Shown here in pieces: positions 43,528-51,863 of a DNA stretch of 64,000 nt. The translations under genes and the position numbers were made by a program. The notes under the pieces are model-generated. The model made no database searches, was not told where the DNA came from, and was given only the letters and a program-made list of their open reading frames with translations. Numbering within the stretch: position 1 is the stretch's first letter; each line of letters starts with the position of its first letter. The stretch comes from Mycobacterium sp. IS-836. GTDB lineage: Bacteria; Actinomycetota; Actinomycetes; Mycobacteriales; Mycobacteriaceae. The stretch spans positions 124,001-188,000 of the forward strand of contig NZ_MBEU01000010.1 in the NCBI RefSeq assembly GCF_001954275.1. Reading direction: 5' to 3'.

Positions 43528-45060
43528 ATGACGGTTTCCAGGCCATCGGCGGCCGATATCGAGGCCGCGGCGAACCATTTCGGCTTCCACCTCGACGGGG
43601 ACGACAAGCGGGCCTATCGGGCGATCGCGGAGTACACGCTGAAGTCTTACGACATCGTCGACAAGCTGTACGACGAGTTCGCGCGCCCGCGGCCCCCCGA
43701 ACGCGGCTACAAGTTCCCAACCCCTGACGCCAACCCACTGGGCGCCTGGTATGTCCGGGCTGAAATCGCGTCCGGCGCCCAGGGACCGCTATCGGGCCGG
43801 ACGGTAGTCATCAAGGACAACATCGCCGTCGCCGGCATTCCAATGATGAACGGCTCACGCGCGGTGGAGGGCTTCATCCCCGGCCGCGATGCGACCGTTG
43901 TCGAGCGGTTGCTTGCCGCCGGGGCAACGATCGCGGGCAAAAGCGTGTGCGAGGACCTTTGCGCTTCGGGGTCCAGTTTCACATCGGCCTCCGGCCCGGT
44001 GCGCAACCCGTGGGACACCACTCGCGAAGCGGGCGGATCATCCAGTGGCAGTGCCGCACTCGTCGCCGCCGGTGCGGTCGATCTGGCCCTCGGCGGCGAC
44101 CAAGGCGGATCGATTCGGATCCCGGCATCGCTGTGCGGCGTTGTCGGGCACAAGCCGACGTATGGACTAATTCCTTACACGGGTGCGTTCCCGATCGAGC
44201 GGACGCTCGATCACCTCGGTCCTATGACGCGGACGGTCGCCGACGCCGCGCTTCTGCTCACACTGCTCGCCGGACCCGACGGCCGGGACCCGCGCCAGCC
44301 CGAGGAGATAGCGGCGGTCGACTACAGCGCCGCGCTGACGGGCGACGTGGCCGGTCTGCGGGTAGGCATTGTCGTCGAGGGCTTCGGGCAACCCGGCGCA
44401 CGGCCGGAGGTCGACGACCTGGTCCGGTCGGCGGCGCGACAGTTCACCGAAATCGGCTGCACCGTAGGCGAAATCAGCGTGCCGTGGCACCGCACCGCCA
44501 TTCATGTGTTTGCCGTTCTTTTCACCGACGGTGCCACGTATCAGATGTTGGGCGGCAACGGATACGGACTCGGCGTGGAAGGACGCTACGACCCAGAGCT
44601 CATGGCGCACTTCGCAAGACAGCGGGCAGTCAAGGCCGACCAACTCGCCAGCATCATCAAGGCGACGGCGCTGTGCGGACACTACGGGCTGAGCACGCTT
44701 GGTGGCGCGTCTTATGCCAAGGCACGCAATCTGGTGCCGCACGTGCGCGCCGCCTACGACGCGGCGCTCGCGCAATACGACGTGCTTGTGATGCCGACCG
44801 TGCCCGGCACGGCCGACACGCTGCCGACGGGCAGCCCTCAGGATGTCGCGCTGTACGGACGAGCGGTCGGCAAGGCTTTCAACGTCGCACCCATTGACAT
44901 CACCGGCCACCCCGCGATCTCGGTGCCCGCCGGCCTGATCGATGGCCTGCCCGCGGGAATGATGGTCGTGGGCAAGCGATTCGACGACGCTACCGTGCTC
45001 AAAGTCGCCGACGCGTTCGAATCCCTCTGCGGCGGTTTTCCCGCCGCCCCCAGGGCTTGA
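43528..45060 (+). CDS. amidase signature enzyme, Rhodococcus enantioselective amidase type
   Basis: 510 residues. The Ser-cisSer-Lys triad is Lys96 (VVIKDNI), Ser171 (AGGSSSGSA) and Ser195 (GDQGGSIRIPAS), with the same numbering I recall for the Rhodococcus RhAmidase that works after nitrile hydratase. NNGYGLGVEGRYDPELMAHF-like and LGGASYAKARNLVPHVRAAYD segments also match it. It hydrolyses aliphatic or aromatic amides to acids. No nitrile hydratase lies within this window. It is divergent from the mutase operon and convergent with the methyltransferase. Confidence 0.92.
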   Translation: MTVSRPSAADIEAAANHFGFHLDGDDKRAYRAIAEYTLKSYDIVDKLYDEFARPRPPERGYKFPTPDANPLGAWYVRAEIASGAQGPLSGRTVVIKDNIAVAGIPMMNGSRAVEGFIPGRDATVVERLLAAGATIAGKSVCEDLCASGSSFTSASGPVRNPWDTTREAGGSSSGSAALVAAGAVDLALGGDQGGSIRIPASLCGVVGHKPTYGLIPYTGAFPIERTLDHLGPMTRTVADAALLLTLLAGPDGRDPRQPEEIAAVDYSAALTGDVAGLRVGIVVEGFGQPGARPEVDDLVRSAARQFTEIGCTVGEISVPWHRTAIHVFAVLFTDGATYQMLGGNGYGLGVEGRYDPELMAHFARQRAVKADQLASIIKATALCGHYGLSTLGGASYAKARNLVPHVRAAYDAALAQYDVLVMPTVPGTADTLPTGSPQDVALYGRAVGKAFNVAPIDITGHPAISVPAGLIDGLPAGMMVVGKRFDDATVLKVADAFESLCGGFPAAPRA

Positions 45061-45063
45061 AAG

Positions 45064-45897
45064 TTATGCCCGGCACAGGATTTCGCCGTGCGGGATCGCC
45101 AGCCAGCCGTCCGGGGCCGCGGCCCAGGCCAGCCACGCCGCGGAGATCTCCGCAAGCTGTCCCGAAGTGGCCAGGCCTAGGCGCAACAGGTCACGCGCCA
45201 CACCGGAGTGAAGTATCCGGTCCGCCCACATCCCGCCCCACCATTCGCGGGTCTCGGCCGTGGCGTAGCACCACAGGCTGCCCGTCGGCGTGACGTCGTC
45301 GAATCCCGCCTCAAGCGCCCACGAGAGCAGGCGCCTGCCCGCATCGGGTTCGCCGCCGTTGGCGCGGGCCGCGCGTTGGTAGAGGTCGCGCCAAAGATCG
45401 AGTTCCGGGAGCCGCGGGAACCAGATGAACCCCGCGTAGTCCGCATCTCGGGCCGCCACGATTCCACCCGGGCGGCACACGCGGCGCATCTCGCGCAGCG
45501 CCCGCACCGGATTGGCCACATGCTGCAGCACCTGGTGGGCGTGGACGACCTCGAATGTGTCGTCGGCGATGTCGAGGTTGTGCACGTCGGCGGTGGCGAA
45601 CGAGACGTTGGACAGGTTGCGTCGCTCGACCTCAGCGCGCGCCACGTCGAGAACGTCGGCGGATTGGTCGACGGCCCTCACTCCTCCTGGCGCGACCCGG
45701 GCGGCGAGATCGGCGGTGATCGTCCCTGGCCCGCATCCGATGTCGAGCACCGACGCCCCGGGCGCCAGGTGCGGCAGCAGGTAGGCCGCCGAGTCTTCCG
45801 CGGTGCGCCGCTGGTGGCTGCGCAGCACCGATTCGTGATGGCCATGCGTGTAGGTGGCCGAACGTTCGCCCATGGGGTGGAAGCTTACGGCTGTCAC
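45064..45897 (-). CDS. class I SAM-dependent methyltransferase
   Basis: 277 residues: motif I VLDIGCGPGTITADLA, motif II region VRAVDQSADVL, FATADVHNLDIADDTFEVVHAHQVLQHV and the post-motif MRRVCRPGGIVAARD. It is a standard small-molecule methyltransferase; the acceptor is unknown. It appears to be the counterpart of Rv0839, which also adjoins the LpqR dipeptidase gene. The start may be GTG 45897 or ATG 45873 (MGERSATYTHGHH), the latter being the better family match. Confidence 0.88.
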   Translation of the reverse strand: MTAVSFHPMGERSATYTHGHHESVLRSHQRRTAEDSAAYLLPHLAPGASVLDIGCGPGTITADLAARVAPGGVRAVDQSADVLDVARAEVERRNLSNVSFATADVHNLDIADDTFEVVHAHQVLQHVANPVRALREMRRVCRPGGIVAARDADYAGFIWFPRLPELDLWRDLYQRAARANGGEPDAGRRLLSWALEAGFDDVTPTGSLWCYATAETREWWGGMWADRILHSGVARDLLRLGLATSGQLAEISAAWLAWAAAPDGWLAIPHGEILCRA

Positions 45898-45916
45898 TCA
45901 CATCATGAAATAATCG

Positions 45917-45931
45917 TCTCAATATATGAGA
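45917..45931. promoter_or_regulatory. TCTCA-ATATA-TGAGA palindrome upstream of the methyltransferase
   Basis: It lies in the 36-base gap between the dipeptidase stop and the methyltransferase start. The arms are identical to the core of the site at 32965-32979, but the spacer is 5 instead of 3. Confidence 0.45.
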
Positions 45932-45933
45932 GC

Positions 45934-46635
45934 TCAGTCCACCGGCACATTGAGGATCGGCCGGTCAACATCGGCGCCCGGACCGTCGAAATGCCACCAC
46001 TCCCCGGAGTACGGCGTCAGCCCGCCGTATTTCATGGCGTCCCGCAGTCGGGCCCGGTTCGCCTGGGCGTCGGCGCTAACTCCCTGGGTGGCGAATGCCG
46101 TTGCGCGCGGCGAGAAGTCGTCGAAGTCGGTGCCCATATCGGCCAGGCAAAGCCCGTCGGCCTGCCGTTCGGGCGGACATTGCGACTGCACGCTGGTGAA
46201 GGTCACGTCGACGGAACGTCCGGACTCATGGCTGCGCGCGTACTGCCCGGGGCGGGCCACCCAGGCCGGGTTGGGGACCACGTTGAACATCCTGACCTGA
46301 ACGTCGTGCGGCCGATAGCAGTCCCAGAACACCATCAGGTGGCCCTGTGGGCGCAGCGCCGACGCGGCCGTCGCGAGGCCCGGAGCCATGGATTGGTGCA
46401 CCAGGCAGCGGGCGTCCGACGGGTACAGCTGGGTGCCGGTGAAATTGTTGGTGGTCGCGTAGCGCAGGTTGATTACGGCGTCGGGAACCACGGTCCGGAC
46501 GTCGACGAATCCGGCCGCACGCGCCGCGTCGCTGACGGGCGGCACGTCAGGGCCGGCGTGCGCCGTCGTCGCAGGGAAAACCGGAAGCAGTCCAGCGGTT
46601 AGCAGGAGCCCAAACGCACGCGACGTAGGAGACAC
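45934..46635 (-). CDS. D-Ala-D-Ala dipeptidase-like M15 peptidase with signal peptide (LpqR-like)
   Basis: 233 residues. The N-terminus is a secretion signal (SRAFGLLLTAGLLPVFPATTAHA) with an Ala-x-Ala-type cleavage site and no lipobox Cys. The VanX-type zinc motifs are present: SHESGRSVDVTF (SxHxxGxAxD form) and GEWWHFDGPG. It should cleave D-Ala-D-Ala or related cell-wall dipeptides outside the membrane. It corresponds in position and family to M. tuberculosis LpqR (Rv0838), but the visible start gives a non-lipidated version. The GTG at 46635 is chosen for the signal peptide. Confidence 0.88.
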   Translation of the reverse strand: MSPTSRAFGLLLTAGLLPVFPATTAHAGPDVPPVSDAARAAGFVDVRTVVPDAVINLRYATTNNFTGTQLYPSDARCLVHQSMAPGLATAASALRPQGHLMVFWDCYRPHDVQVRMFNVVPNPAWVARPGQYARSHESGRSVDVTFTSVQSQCPPERQADGLCLADMGTDFDDFSPRATAFATQGVSADAQANRARLRDAMKYGGLTPYSGEWWHFDGPGADVDRPILNVPVD

Positions 46636-46732
46636 GCAGCCATTGTCGCGCGTCCGCGAGGCGATATCGCCGCTATCAGTCCGCCTGGGCGAACTCGACG
46701 TGCAGCTCGGTAAGTCCACACAGCAGGAATGT

Positions 46733-46938
46733 GTCATCCTGACAAGCTCGGTCGGCGGGCTCAAGGCCTACCCGCACACCGGTCACTACATCGCCGCCAA
46801 ACACGGGTGTCGTCGGCTTGATGCGCACCTTCGCCGCCGAACTTGGCCAGCACTTCATCCGGGTCAACTCCGTCCATCCCACCAACGTGAACACCCAAAT
46901 GTTCATGAATGAGGGGACGATTAAACTTTTTCGGCCCG
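46733..46938 (+). pseudogene. fragment of a mycofactocin-type SDR gene, frameshifted
   Basis: In one frame the DNA encodes VILTSSVGGLKAYPHTGHYI then AAKHG, the SDR catalytic segment with Tyr and Lys. After one extra T at about 46808 the next frame continues VVGLMRTFAAELGQHFIRV, then NSVHPTNVNTQMFMNEGT and IKLFRP. Together they are a continuous match to carveol-dehydrogenase-like SDRs, lacking the N-terminal Rossmann half and the C-terminus. It is clearly a remnant. It lies in the otherwise gene-free gap between the dipeptidase and the aldehyde dehydrogenase. Confidence 0.8.
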
Positions 46939-46971
46939 GGAAGCATGCTCAAATAGCCTCGCAGCCCAATT

Positions 46972-48456
46972 TCAACGCGCGGGCATGCCGATGCGGATGT
47001 TTTTGGCTTGGAGGAATTCGTAGAGCCCGTCGGGGCCGCCGCTGCGGCCGAAGCCGCTGTGCTTGTAGCCGCCGTAGGGCCCCTGAGGTTCGATGTCGCT
47101 GTGGGTGTTGATCCACACCGAACCGGCGTCGAGATTGCGGGCGACGCGGTGCGCGCGCTGCAGGTCGGTTGTCTGTAGGAAAGCGTTGAGCCCGAACTGA
47201 GTGTCGTTGGCCAGGCTGACGGCATGGTCTTCGTCGCGGAACCGCATCACGGAGACCACCGGGCCGAACGTCTCGTGTTGGGCGACTGCGGCAGCGTTGT
47301 CAACCTCGGCGAAAACGGTGGGTTCGATGTAGAAACCGTCGGCGAGTTCGCCGCCGATCCGGTGCCCACCCAGAATAAGTTCTCCACTCTTGGTGGCGAT
47401 CGTGTCGTCTATGACGGCCATGATCCGGTCCGTTGCGCTTTGGCTGATCACCGGACCGAATAAGACGTCGGACCGCAACGGATCACCGACCGGAGCGGAT
47501 CGGACGGCAGCCAGGAATTTGTCGAGGAAGGCGTCGTAGATGCTGTCCTGCACAAGGATTCGGCTCGCGCAGGCGCAGCTTTGGCCGGACTGAGTCAACG
47601 GCCCCTGGAAGGCTGCCAAGGTGGCCGCGGCATCGAGATCGGCGTCGGCGAACACGATGTTCGCGGATTTTCCGCCGAGTTCGGCGATCACCGGCGTCAG
47701 ATTGCCCGCGGCGGTGCGCAATACCTCGCGAGCCGTCGCGTGGCCGCCAGTGAAATGGATCTTTGCAATCCCCGGATGCGCGACCAACGCTTGTCCGCCA
47801 TCCGCCTTCGCCGGCAGCACGTTGACCAGTCCCGGTGGGAGTCCGGCCTCGAGGCACAGCTCGCCGAATCGCAACGGCGCCAACGGAGCTAGCTCGGAGG
47901 GCTTGAGGATGACGGCGTTGCCGGCGGCCAATGCCGGCGCGACGGCTAAGCCGATGACCACCAGCGGGCCATTCCATGGCGTGATCACCGCGACTACCCC
48001 GTAGGGTTCGCGTTCGACGATGTTGACGTCGAAGCTGCCGCTGACGGGAGTGCTCAGCCCGTGGGCTTTGTCCACATAACCGGCGTAGTAGCGCAGAAAT
48101 CGCTCCGTGAGTATCGAGTTTGCGGCCATTGCCAGCGGCACCCCATAGTCGCAGGCGTTGATGGCCGCCAGCTCGGCGGCGTGCTGCGCCACCAAGTCCG
48201 CCAACCCCATCAGCAGGTCGCGGCGCCGGTCGACCGGAAAGCCGGCCCATTGGCGTTGCGCATCGCGGGCGGCGCCGATTGCTCGATCGATCTCGGCGCG
48301 GCCGGCAAGCTCGATGGCGGCGTTCGGTTGGCCGCTTCCCGGATAGATGTGCTCGTGAATCCCGCCGGAGGCGCCCGTGACCCGCTCGTCCGCGATCAGC
48401 AGTGCGCCGGACGGCAGCGCCTCGGCATCGATGACGTTGGTCGCCATATCACCCAT
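46972..48456 (-). CDS. aldehyde dehydrogenase (NAD(P)+-dependent)
   Basis: 494 residues with all ALDH landmarks: ITPWNGPLVV and LKPSELAPLAP in the coenzyme domain, the general base Glu in AELGGKSANIVFADAD, the nucleophile Cys in TQSGQSCACASR, and ETFGPVVSVMRF. It oxidises an aldehyde to the acid. The ATG at 48456, preceded by GAGG, is preferred; it overlaps the stop of the CMD-domain gene by 8 bases. It is the last gene of an operon with two mycofactocin-type SDRs that would supply aldehydes from alcohols (inference). Confidence 0.93.
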   Translation of the reverse strand: MGDMATNVIDAEALPSGALLIADERVTGASGGIHEHIYPGSGQPNAAIELAGRAEIDRAIGAARDAQRQWAGFPVDRRRDLLMGLADLVAQHAAELAAINACDYGVPLAMAANSILTERFLRYYAGYVDKAHGLSTPVSGSFDVNIVEREPYGVVAVITPWNGPLVVIGLAVAPALAAGNAVILKPSELAPLAPLRFGELCLEAGLPPGLVNVLPAKADGGQALVAHPGIAKIHFTGGHATAREVLRTAAGNLTPVIAELGGKSANIVFADADLDAAATLAAFQGPLTQSGQSCACASRILVQDSIYDAFLDKFLAAVRSAPVGDPLRSDVLFGPVISQSATDRIMAVIDDTIATKSGELILGGHRIGGELADGFYIEPTVFAEVDNAAAVAQHETFGPVVSVMRFRDEDHAVSLANDTQFGLNAFLQTTDLQRAHRVARNLDAGSVWINTHSDIEPQGPYGGYKHSGFGRSGGPDGLYEFLQAKNIRIGMPAR

Positions 48457-49192
48457 GGGATGCCTCATCGAGAACACGTTGTTTCTGCTCGGCGATGACC
48501 TGGCTCAGGTAGGAAGCTTTCGGCCATCCGTAGTAGGCGGCGAAATGCAATGCGAATTCGTCCATCTCATCGAACGAAACGTCGCCGCTCTTCAAGGCGG
48601 CGTAGACGTGCGACATGATCGGGTATTGGGCGTCCTGAAAACCCACACAAGCCAACGTGATCAGGCGCCGCTCCTTCATGCCAAGGCCGGGCCGCAGCCA
48701 CATCTCCCCGAAGACGAAATTGAGGATCCCCGCGCCCGAATACGGGTTGTCCCGCGACGGCGCGAACGGCAAGCAGTTGATCTGGCGAAACGCGTCCTCG
48801 CCGCCGGCCAGGCGCGCCTCGGGGTCGCTTGAGGTAGCCAGCGGAAGTAACGGTGGCGGCGACGGGAGGTCATCGCCGCGCTCGCGCACAATCCGTGCCC
48901 ACTGCGTATCAACGACCATGTTGAACAGCGACGCTTTCGGCCACCCCGCATACACCGCGAAATGCAGGACCGCTTCCCGCATTTCGGTGATCGTGAGATC
49001 ACCGCTTCGTAGCGCGGCATACACGTGCTGCTCCAGCACGGAAGTGACGTCGGCGCCGGCGACGCAGGCCAGCGTGACGAACCGGCGGTCGCGGCGACTC
49101 AGACCCGGGCGGCTCCAGACCTCGGCGAACACGAAATCGATCAGCCCGTCGGCGATCGCCGGGCTGGTGTCGTCTGGTGCATCGACGGTCAT
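48449..49192 (-). CDS. tandem carboxymuconolactone decarboxylase (CMD)-domain protein
   Basis: 247 residues made of two CMD/AhpD-like helical repeats: one around LSRRDRRFVTLACVAGADVTSVLEQHVYAAL and LHFAVYAGWPKASLF, the second around MKERRLITLACVGFQDAQYPIMSHVYAAL and LHFAAYYGWPKASYL. The CxxC of AhpD-type peroxidases is absent: only single Cys residues occur. A decarboxylase/isomerase-like or structural role is therefore more likely. The ATG at 49192 is chosen; 49246 is possible. It lies between the SDR genes and the aldehyde dehydrogenase in one operon. Confidence 0.87.
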   Translation of the reverse strand: MTVDAPDDTSPAIADGLIDFVFAEVWSRPGLSRRDRRFVTLACVAGADVTSVLEQHVYAALRSGDLTITEMREAVLHFAVYAGWPKASLFNMVVDTQWARIVRERGDDLPSPPPLLPLATSSDPEARLAGGEDAFRQINCLPFAPSRDNPYSGAGILNFVFGEMWLRPGLGMKERRLITLACVGFQDAQYPIMSHVYAALKSGDVSFDEMDEFALHFAAYYGWPKASYLSQVIAEQKQRVLDEASHG

Positions 49193-49256
49193 TACTTCGG
49201 CGAATTCGCGGCATCCTCGCTCGCGTCTGTGACTTTCGCTGCCCATCTGTGTTCCG

Positions 49257-50081
49257 CTACCTGATCGTCACGCCGGCATCGACGGTGAACTGTAACCCCG
49301 TCACGTGGCGGGCCTCGTCGGAGACGAGGAACAGCACGGCGTTGCTGACATCGATGGCTTCGGTCATCAACACTGGTAGCGCGTTCATGAACAGCGGGCC
49401 CAAATCGGGTCGCTCTTCGACGATGAGCTGGTGCATCGACGGCGGCGCCATTCCGGTGGGCACCCCCGTCGGGTGCACGGTGTTGACCCGAATGCTCTGC
49501 GCGGCAAGCTCGTTGGCCAACGCCAGACTCATCCCGACAATGCCGTGCTTGGCGGCGGTGTAGGGCGTGTGGAGCGGAGTGCCCTTGATGCCGGCGGACG
49601 AACTGATGTTGACCAAGCTGCCGCCGCCTGCGGCGATGAGGTGCGGCAGCGCCGCCGCGCACGTGTTCCAGGCGCCGATCAGGTTGATGTCAACCACCAG
49701 CCGCCACTGCTCGGGCGTGGTGGTGTCCCAGGTGCCCACCGTCAAGACCCCGGCGTTGGCCACCGCGGCGTCCAGGCCACCGAGTTCGGCGGCTCCCTCG
49801 TCGACGGCGGCCTTGAGCGCCGCTGCGTCCCGCACGTCGACGACCTTCGCGATGGCCGATCGGCCAAGTTGAGCAACGAGTTTGGCGGTCTGGCGCAAGT
49901 CATCCTCGGTCGACAGCGCATATTCCAAGCCCTCGGGGGTCGCGCAGATGTCGACGAGCAGGCAGTGCGCGCCCTCTTCGGCCAACCGCACCGCGTGGCT
50001 GCGGCCCATCCCGCGGGCCGCGCCGGTGATCAAAACGCGCTTACCGGCCACCCTTCCCTGTGTGACTCCGGTCGCGGTCAT
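49257..50081 (-). CDS. mycofactocin-coupled SDR family oxidoreductase
   Basis: 274 residues with TGAARGMGRSHAVRLAEEGAHCLLVD, the GRSHAVRLA form characteristic of mycofactocin-linked SDRs that keep NAD tightly bound. VANAGVLTVG, Ser in NISSSAGIKG and YTAAKHG complete the active site. It probably oxidises a secondary or cyclic alcohol and passes electrons to mycofactocin (family knowledge). It overlaps the paralogous SDR gene upstream by 4 bases. Confidence 0.92.
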   Translation of the reverse strand: MTATGVTQGRVAGKRVLITGAARGMGRSHAVRLAEEGAHCLLVDICATPEGLEYALSTEDDLRQTAKLVAQLGRSAIAKVVDVRDAAALKAAVDEGAAELGGLDAAVANAGVLTVGTWDTTTPEQWRLVVDINLIGAWNTCAAALPHLIAAGGGSLVNISSSAGIKGTPLHTPYTAAKHGIVGMSLALANELAAQSIRVNTVHPTGVPTGMAPPSMHQLIVEERPDLGPLFMNALPVLMTEAIDVSNAVLFLVSDEARHVTGLQFTVDAGVTIR

Positions 50082-50908
50082 AGTTTGTTGCAGAACCCGG
50101 CGTCCACGGGGAACGTCACCCCGGTGACGTATTTGGCGTCGTCGCAGACGAGGTAGGCGATCGCCGCGCTGATGTCTTCCGGCTCAAGCATTTCGACCGG
50201 CATCGGATTCTGTAGGTGCGCGCCGCCTTCCGGAAAGCTCTCCAAGAATTCGGTCATCGCGGGATTGACGGCCATCATCGTGCGTACCGCCGTGGGATGA
50301 ACGGTGTTGACCCGAATATTGAAGGGCGCCAACGTGTTCGCCAGCACCCGCATCAATCCCACTACCCCGTGCTTCGACGCGGCATACCCCAGCCCGCCGC
50401 CCTGCAGACCGCCAAAGCCACGCAGCCCGGCCGTCGAACTGGTGAACACGATCGCCCCACCGCGCTGCCCGGCAAGCAGATGCGGGATCGCGGCCCACGC
50501 GGTGTGGTAGGCGCCGTCCAGGTTGACCCCGATCGCCGCCCGCCACTGCGCCAGCTCCTCCTCGATGCTCAACTGACGAAACGCGACCGGCGCGATCCCC
50601 GCGTTGGCGCACACGATGTCGAGCCGACCGAAATGCTCAACGCCGGCGTCCAGCGCGATCTTCACCTGCAGGAAATCGCGCACATCGGCCACCGTGCCGA
50701 CCATCTTGCCGCCCTCGGCTTCCACGAGCCCGATCGTTTCCTCGAGCTCATCGCGAGTGGCCATCGCGTACCCGTTCGCCGGGATGTCGGCGCAGATATC
50801 GATCCCGATGATGTCGGCGCCGTCGCGGGCCAATCGCACCGCATGACTGCGGCCCTGTCCACGCGCCACTCCGGTGACGAAAGCCACTTTGCCGTCTAGA
50901 CCGCCCAC
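50078..50908 (-). CDS. mycofactocin-coupled SDR family oxidoreductase
   Basis: 276 residues: TGVARGQGRSHAVRLARDGADIIGIDICADIP marks the mycofactocin-type NAD site with the usual insertion after it. The catalytic Ser is in VFTSSTAGLRG and YAASKHG is present. It is similar in layout to the downstream gene product, so the pair may act on two positions or be a heteromer. It is first in the SDR-SDR-CMD-ALDH operon, divergent from a TetR gene with two palindromic sites in between. Confidence 0.92.
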   Translation of the reverse strand: MGGLDGKVAFVTGVARGQGRSHAVRLARDGADIIGIDICADIPANGYAMATRDELEETIGLVEAEGGKMVGTVADVRDFLQVKIALDAGVEHFGRLDIVCANAGIAPVAFRQLSIEEELAQWRAAIGVNLDGAYHTAWAAIPHLLAGQRGGAIVFTSSTAGLRGFGGLQGGGLGYAASKHGVVGLMRVLANTLAPFNIRVNTVHPTAVRTMMAVNPAMTEFLESFPEGGAHLQNPMPVEMLEPEDISAAIAYLVCDDAKYVTGVTFPVDAGFCNKL

Positions 50909-50928
50909 CTGCTCCCCGCTTCGCCGTG

Positions 50929-50969
50929 AGTAACCGCGTTACTCTGCCTAGGACAGTAACATCGTTATC
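50929..50969. promoter_or_regulatory. tandem AGTAAC-N3-GTTACT operators
   Basis: Site 1 at 50929-50943 is a perfect palindrome, AGTAAC-CGC-GTTACT. Site 2 at 50955-50969 is AGTAAC-ATC-GTTATC, one base off. Their centres are 26 bases apart, between divergent SDR and TetR genes. They are probable binding sites of the TetR encoded at 50988. Confidence 0.75.
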
Positions 50970-50987
50970 GTGGTCGGTAAAGCGGCA

Positions 50988-51590
50988 ATGCGAGACAGCG
51001 AGGCATCACCAGCGGCGTCGGAGGTCGCGTCCGATCCCCTCATCGATATCGTGGTCGACCTGATCGACACGCAAGGCTATGACGCGGTCCAGCTCCGCGA
51101 AGTCGCACGTCGAGCGCGGATGTCGCTCACCACGATCTACAAGCGGTACCCGACGCGAGACGAACTCATCGTCGCCGCCCTGCGATGGTGGATGGACACC
51201 CATCGCTATGCCGCCTTGACCTCCGACCGCTCCCCGTCGGCCGAGGAATCGATCTACGACGGCCTCATGTGGATCTTCCGGGAGATCTTCGAACCCTGGG
51301 AAAAGCACCCGAACATGCTGCAGGCCTACGTGCGGGCCAAGGCCGGCCCGGGCGGTGCCGCGCTCACGCAGCATGGGTTCGACGTCGTCGTGCCCGCCGC
51401 ATTGGCCGTGCTGAGCAACTGCGACGACCGGTTCGCCGAGGACGTGGGCGTCATCCTGACGGGCATCGTCTATGGAACATTGGGCCAGTTCGCCTCCGGC
51501 GCCATCGCGATCACCGACATCGTGCCCACGATCGAACGCACCGTGTACTGGCTCACCAAGGCCCACGAAAACGTCTACAGCGACCGGTAG
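50988..51590 (+). CDS. TetR family transcriptional regulator
   Basis: 200 residues from the ATG at 50988. A GTG at 50970 is in frame but directly abuts operator site 2, so it is less likely. The HTH reads LIDTQGYDAVQLREVARRARMSLTTIYKRYPTRDELIVAAL. The C-terminal domain (FREIFEPWEKHPNMLQAYVRAKAG) resembles the KstR-type TetR subgroup. Its divergent placement with two palindromes suggests repression of the SDR-ALDH operon and itself. Confidence 0.92.
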   Translation: MRDSEASPAASEVASDPLIDIVVDLIDTQGYDAVQLREVARRARMSLTTIYKRYPTRDELIVAALRWWMDTHRYAALTSDRSPSAEESIYDGLMWIFREIFEPWEKHPNMLQAYVRAKAGPGGAALTQHGFDVVVPAALAVLSNCDDRFAEDVGVILTGIVYGTLGQFASGAIAITDIVPTIERTVYWLTKAHENVYSDR

Positions 51591-51630
51591 CCCGAAACCG
51601 GTTTCGGCACAGCGTTTTTCGTTCGATGGC

Positions 51631-51682
51631 TGGTGGCCAGGGGCGGGATCGAACCGCCGACCTTCCGCTTTTCAGGCGGACG
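51631..51682. repeat. 52-bp direct repeat of the tRNA-Phe 3' portion (distal attachment site)
   Basis: This stretch is identical to 55285-55336, which is the 3' part of the intact tRNA-Phe gene from the CCA end through the anticodon loop. It is not followed by the 5' half, so it is not a tRNA gene. It marks the far end of an element integrated in tRNA-Phe. Confidence 0.92.
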
Positions 51683-51863
51683 GAACGGCTGCTGACCTGC
51701 GTTTTAACGATCTTCATGTGGCGAATAGGGCGCGCTGAGCGCGTCTGACGCAGGCTGCCTGTCCGACGATCGGCAAAATGCCTGCGGACTAATCGACCGG
51801 CGCACGCGGACTCGCACGGGGGTCCATGCGCAATGCGGCGGTTATGTGTTGCTGGGGCGCAGG

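Noticed and set aside
51631..51682. Second tRNA-Phe gene
   Set aside because: Only the 3' part including the anticodon loop is present; the 5' acceptor and D-arm halves are missing, so it is an attachment-site copy.
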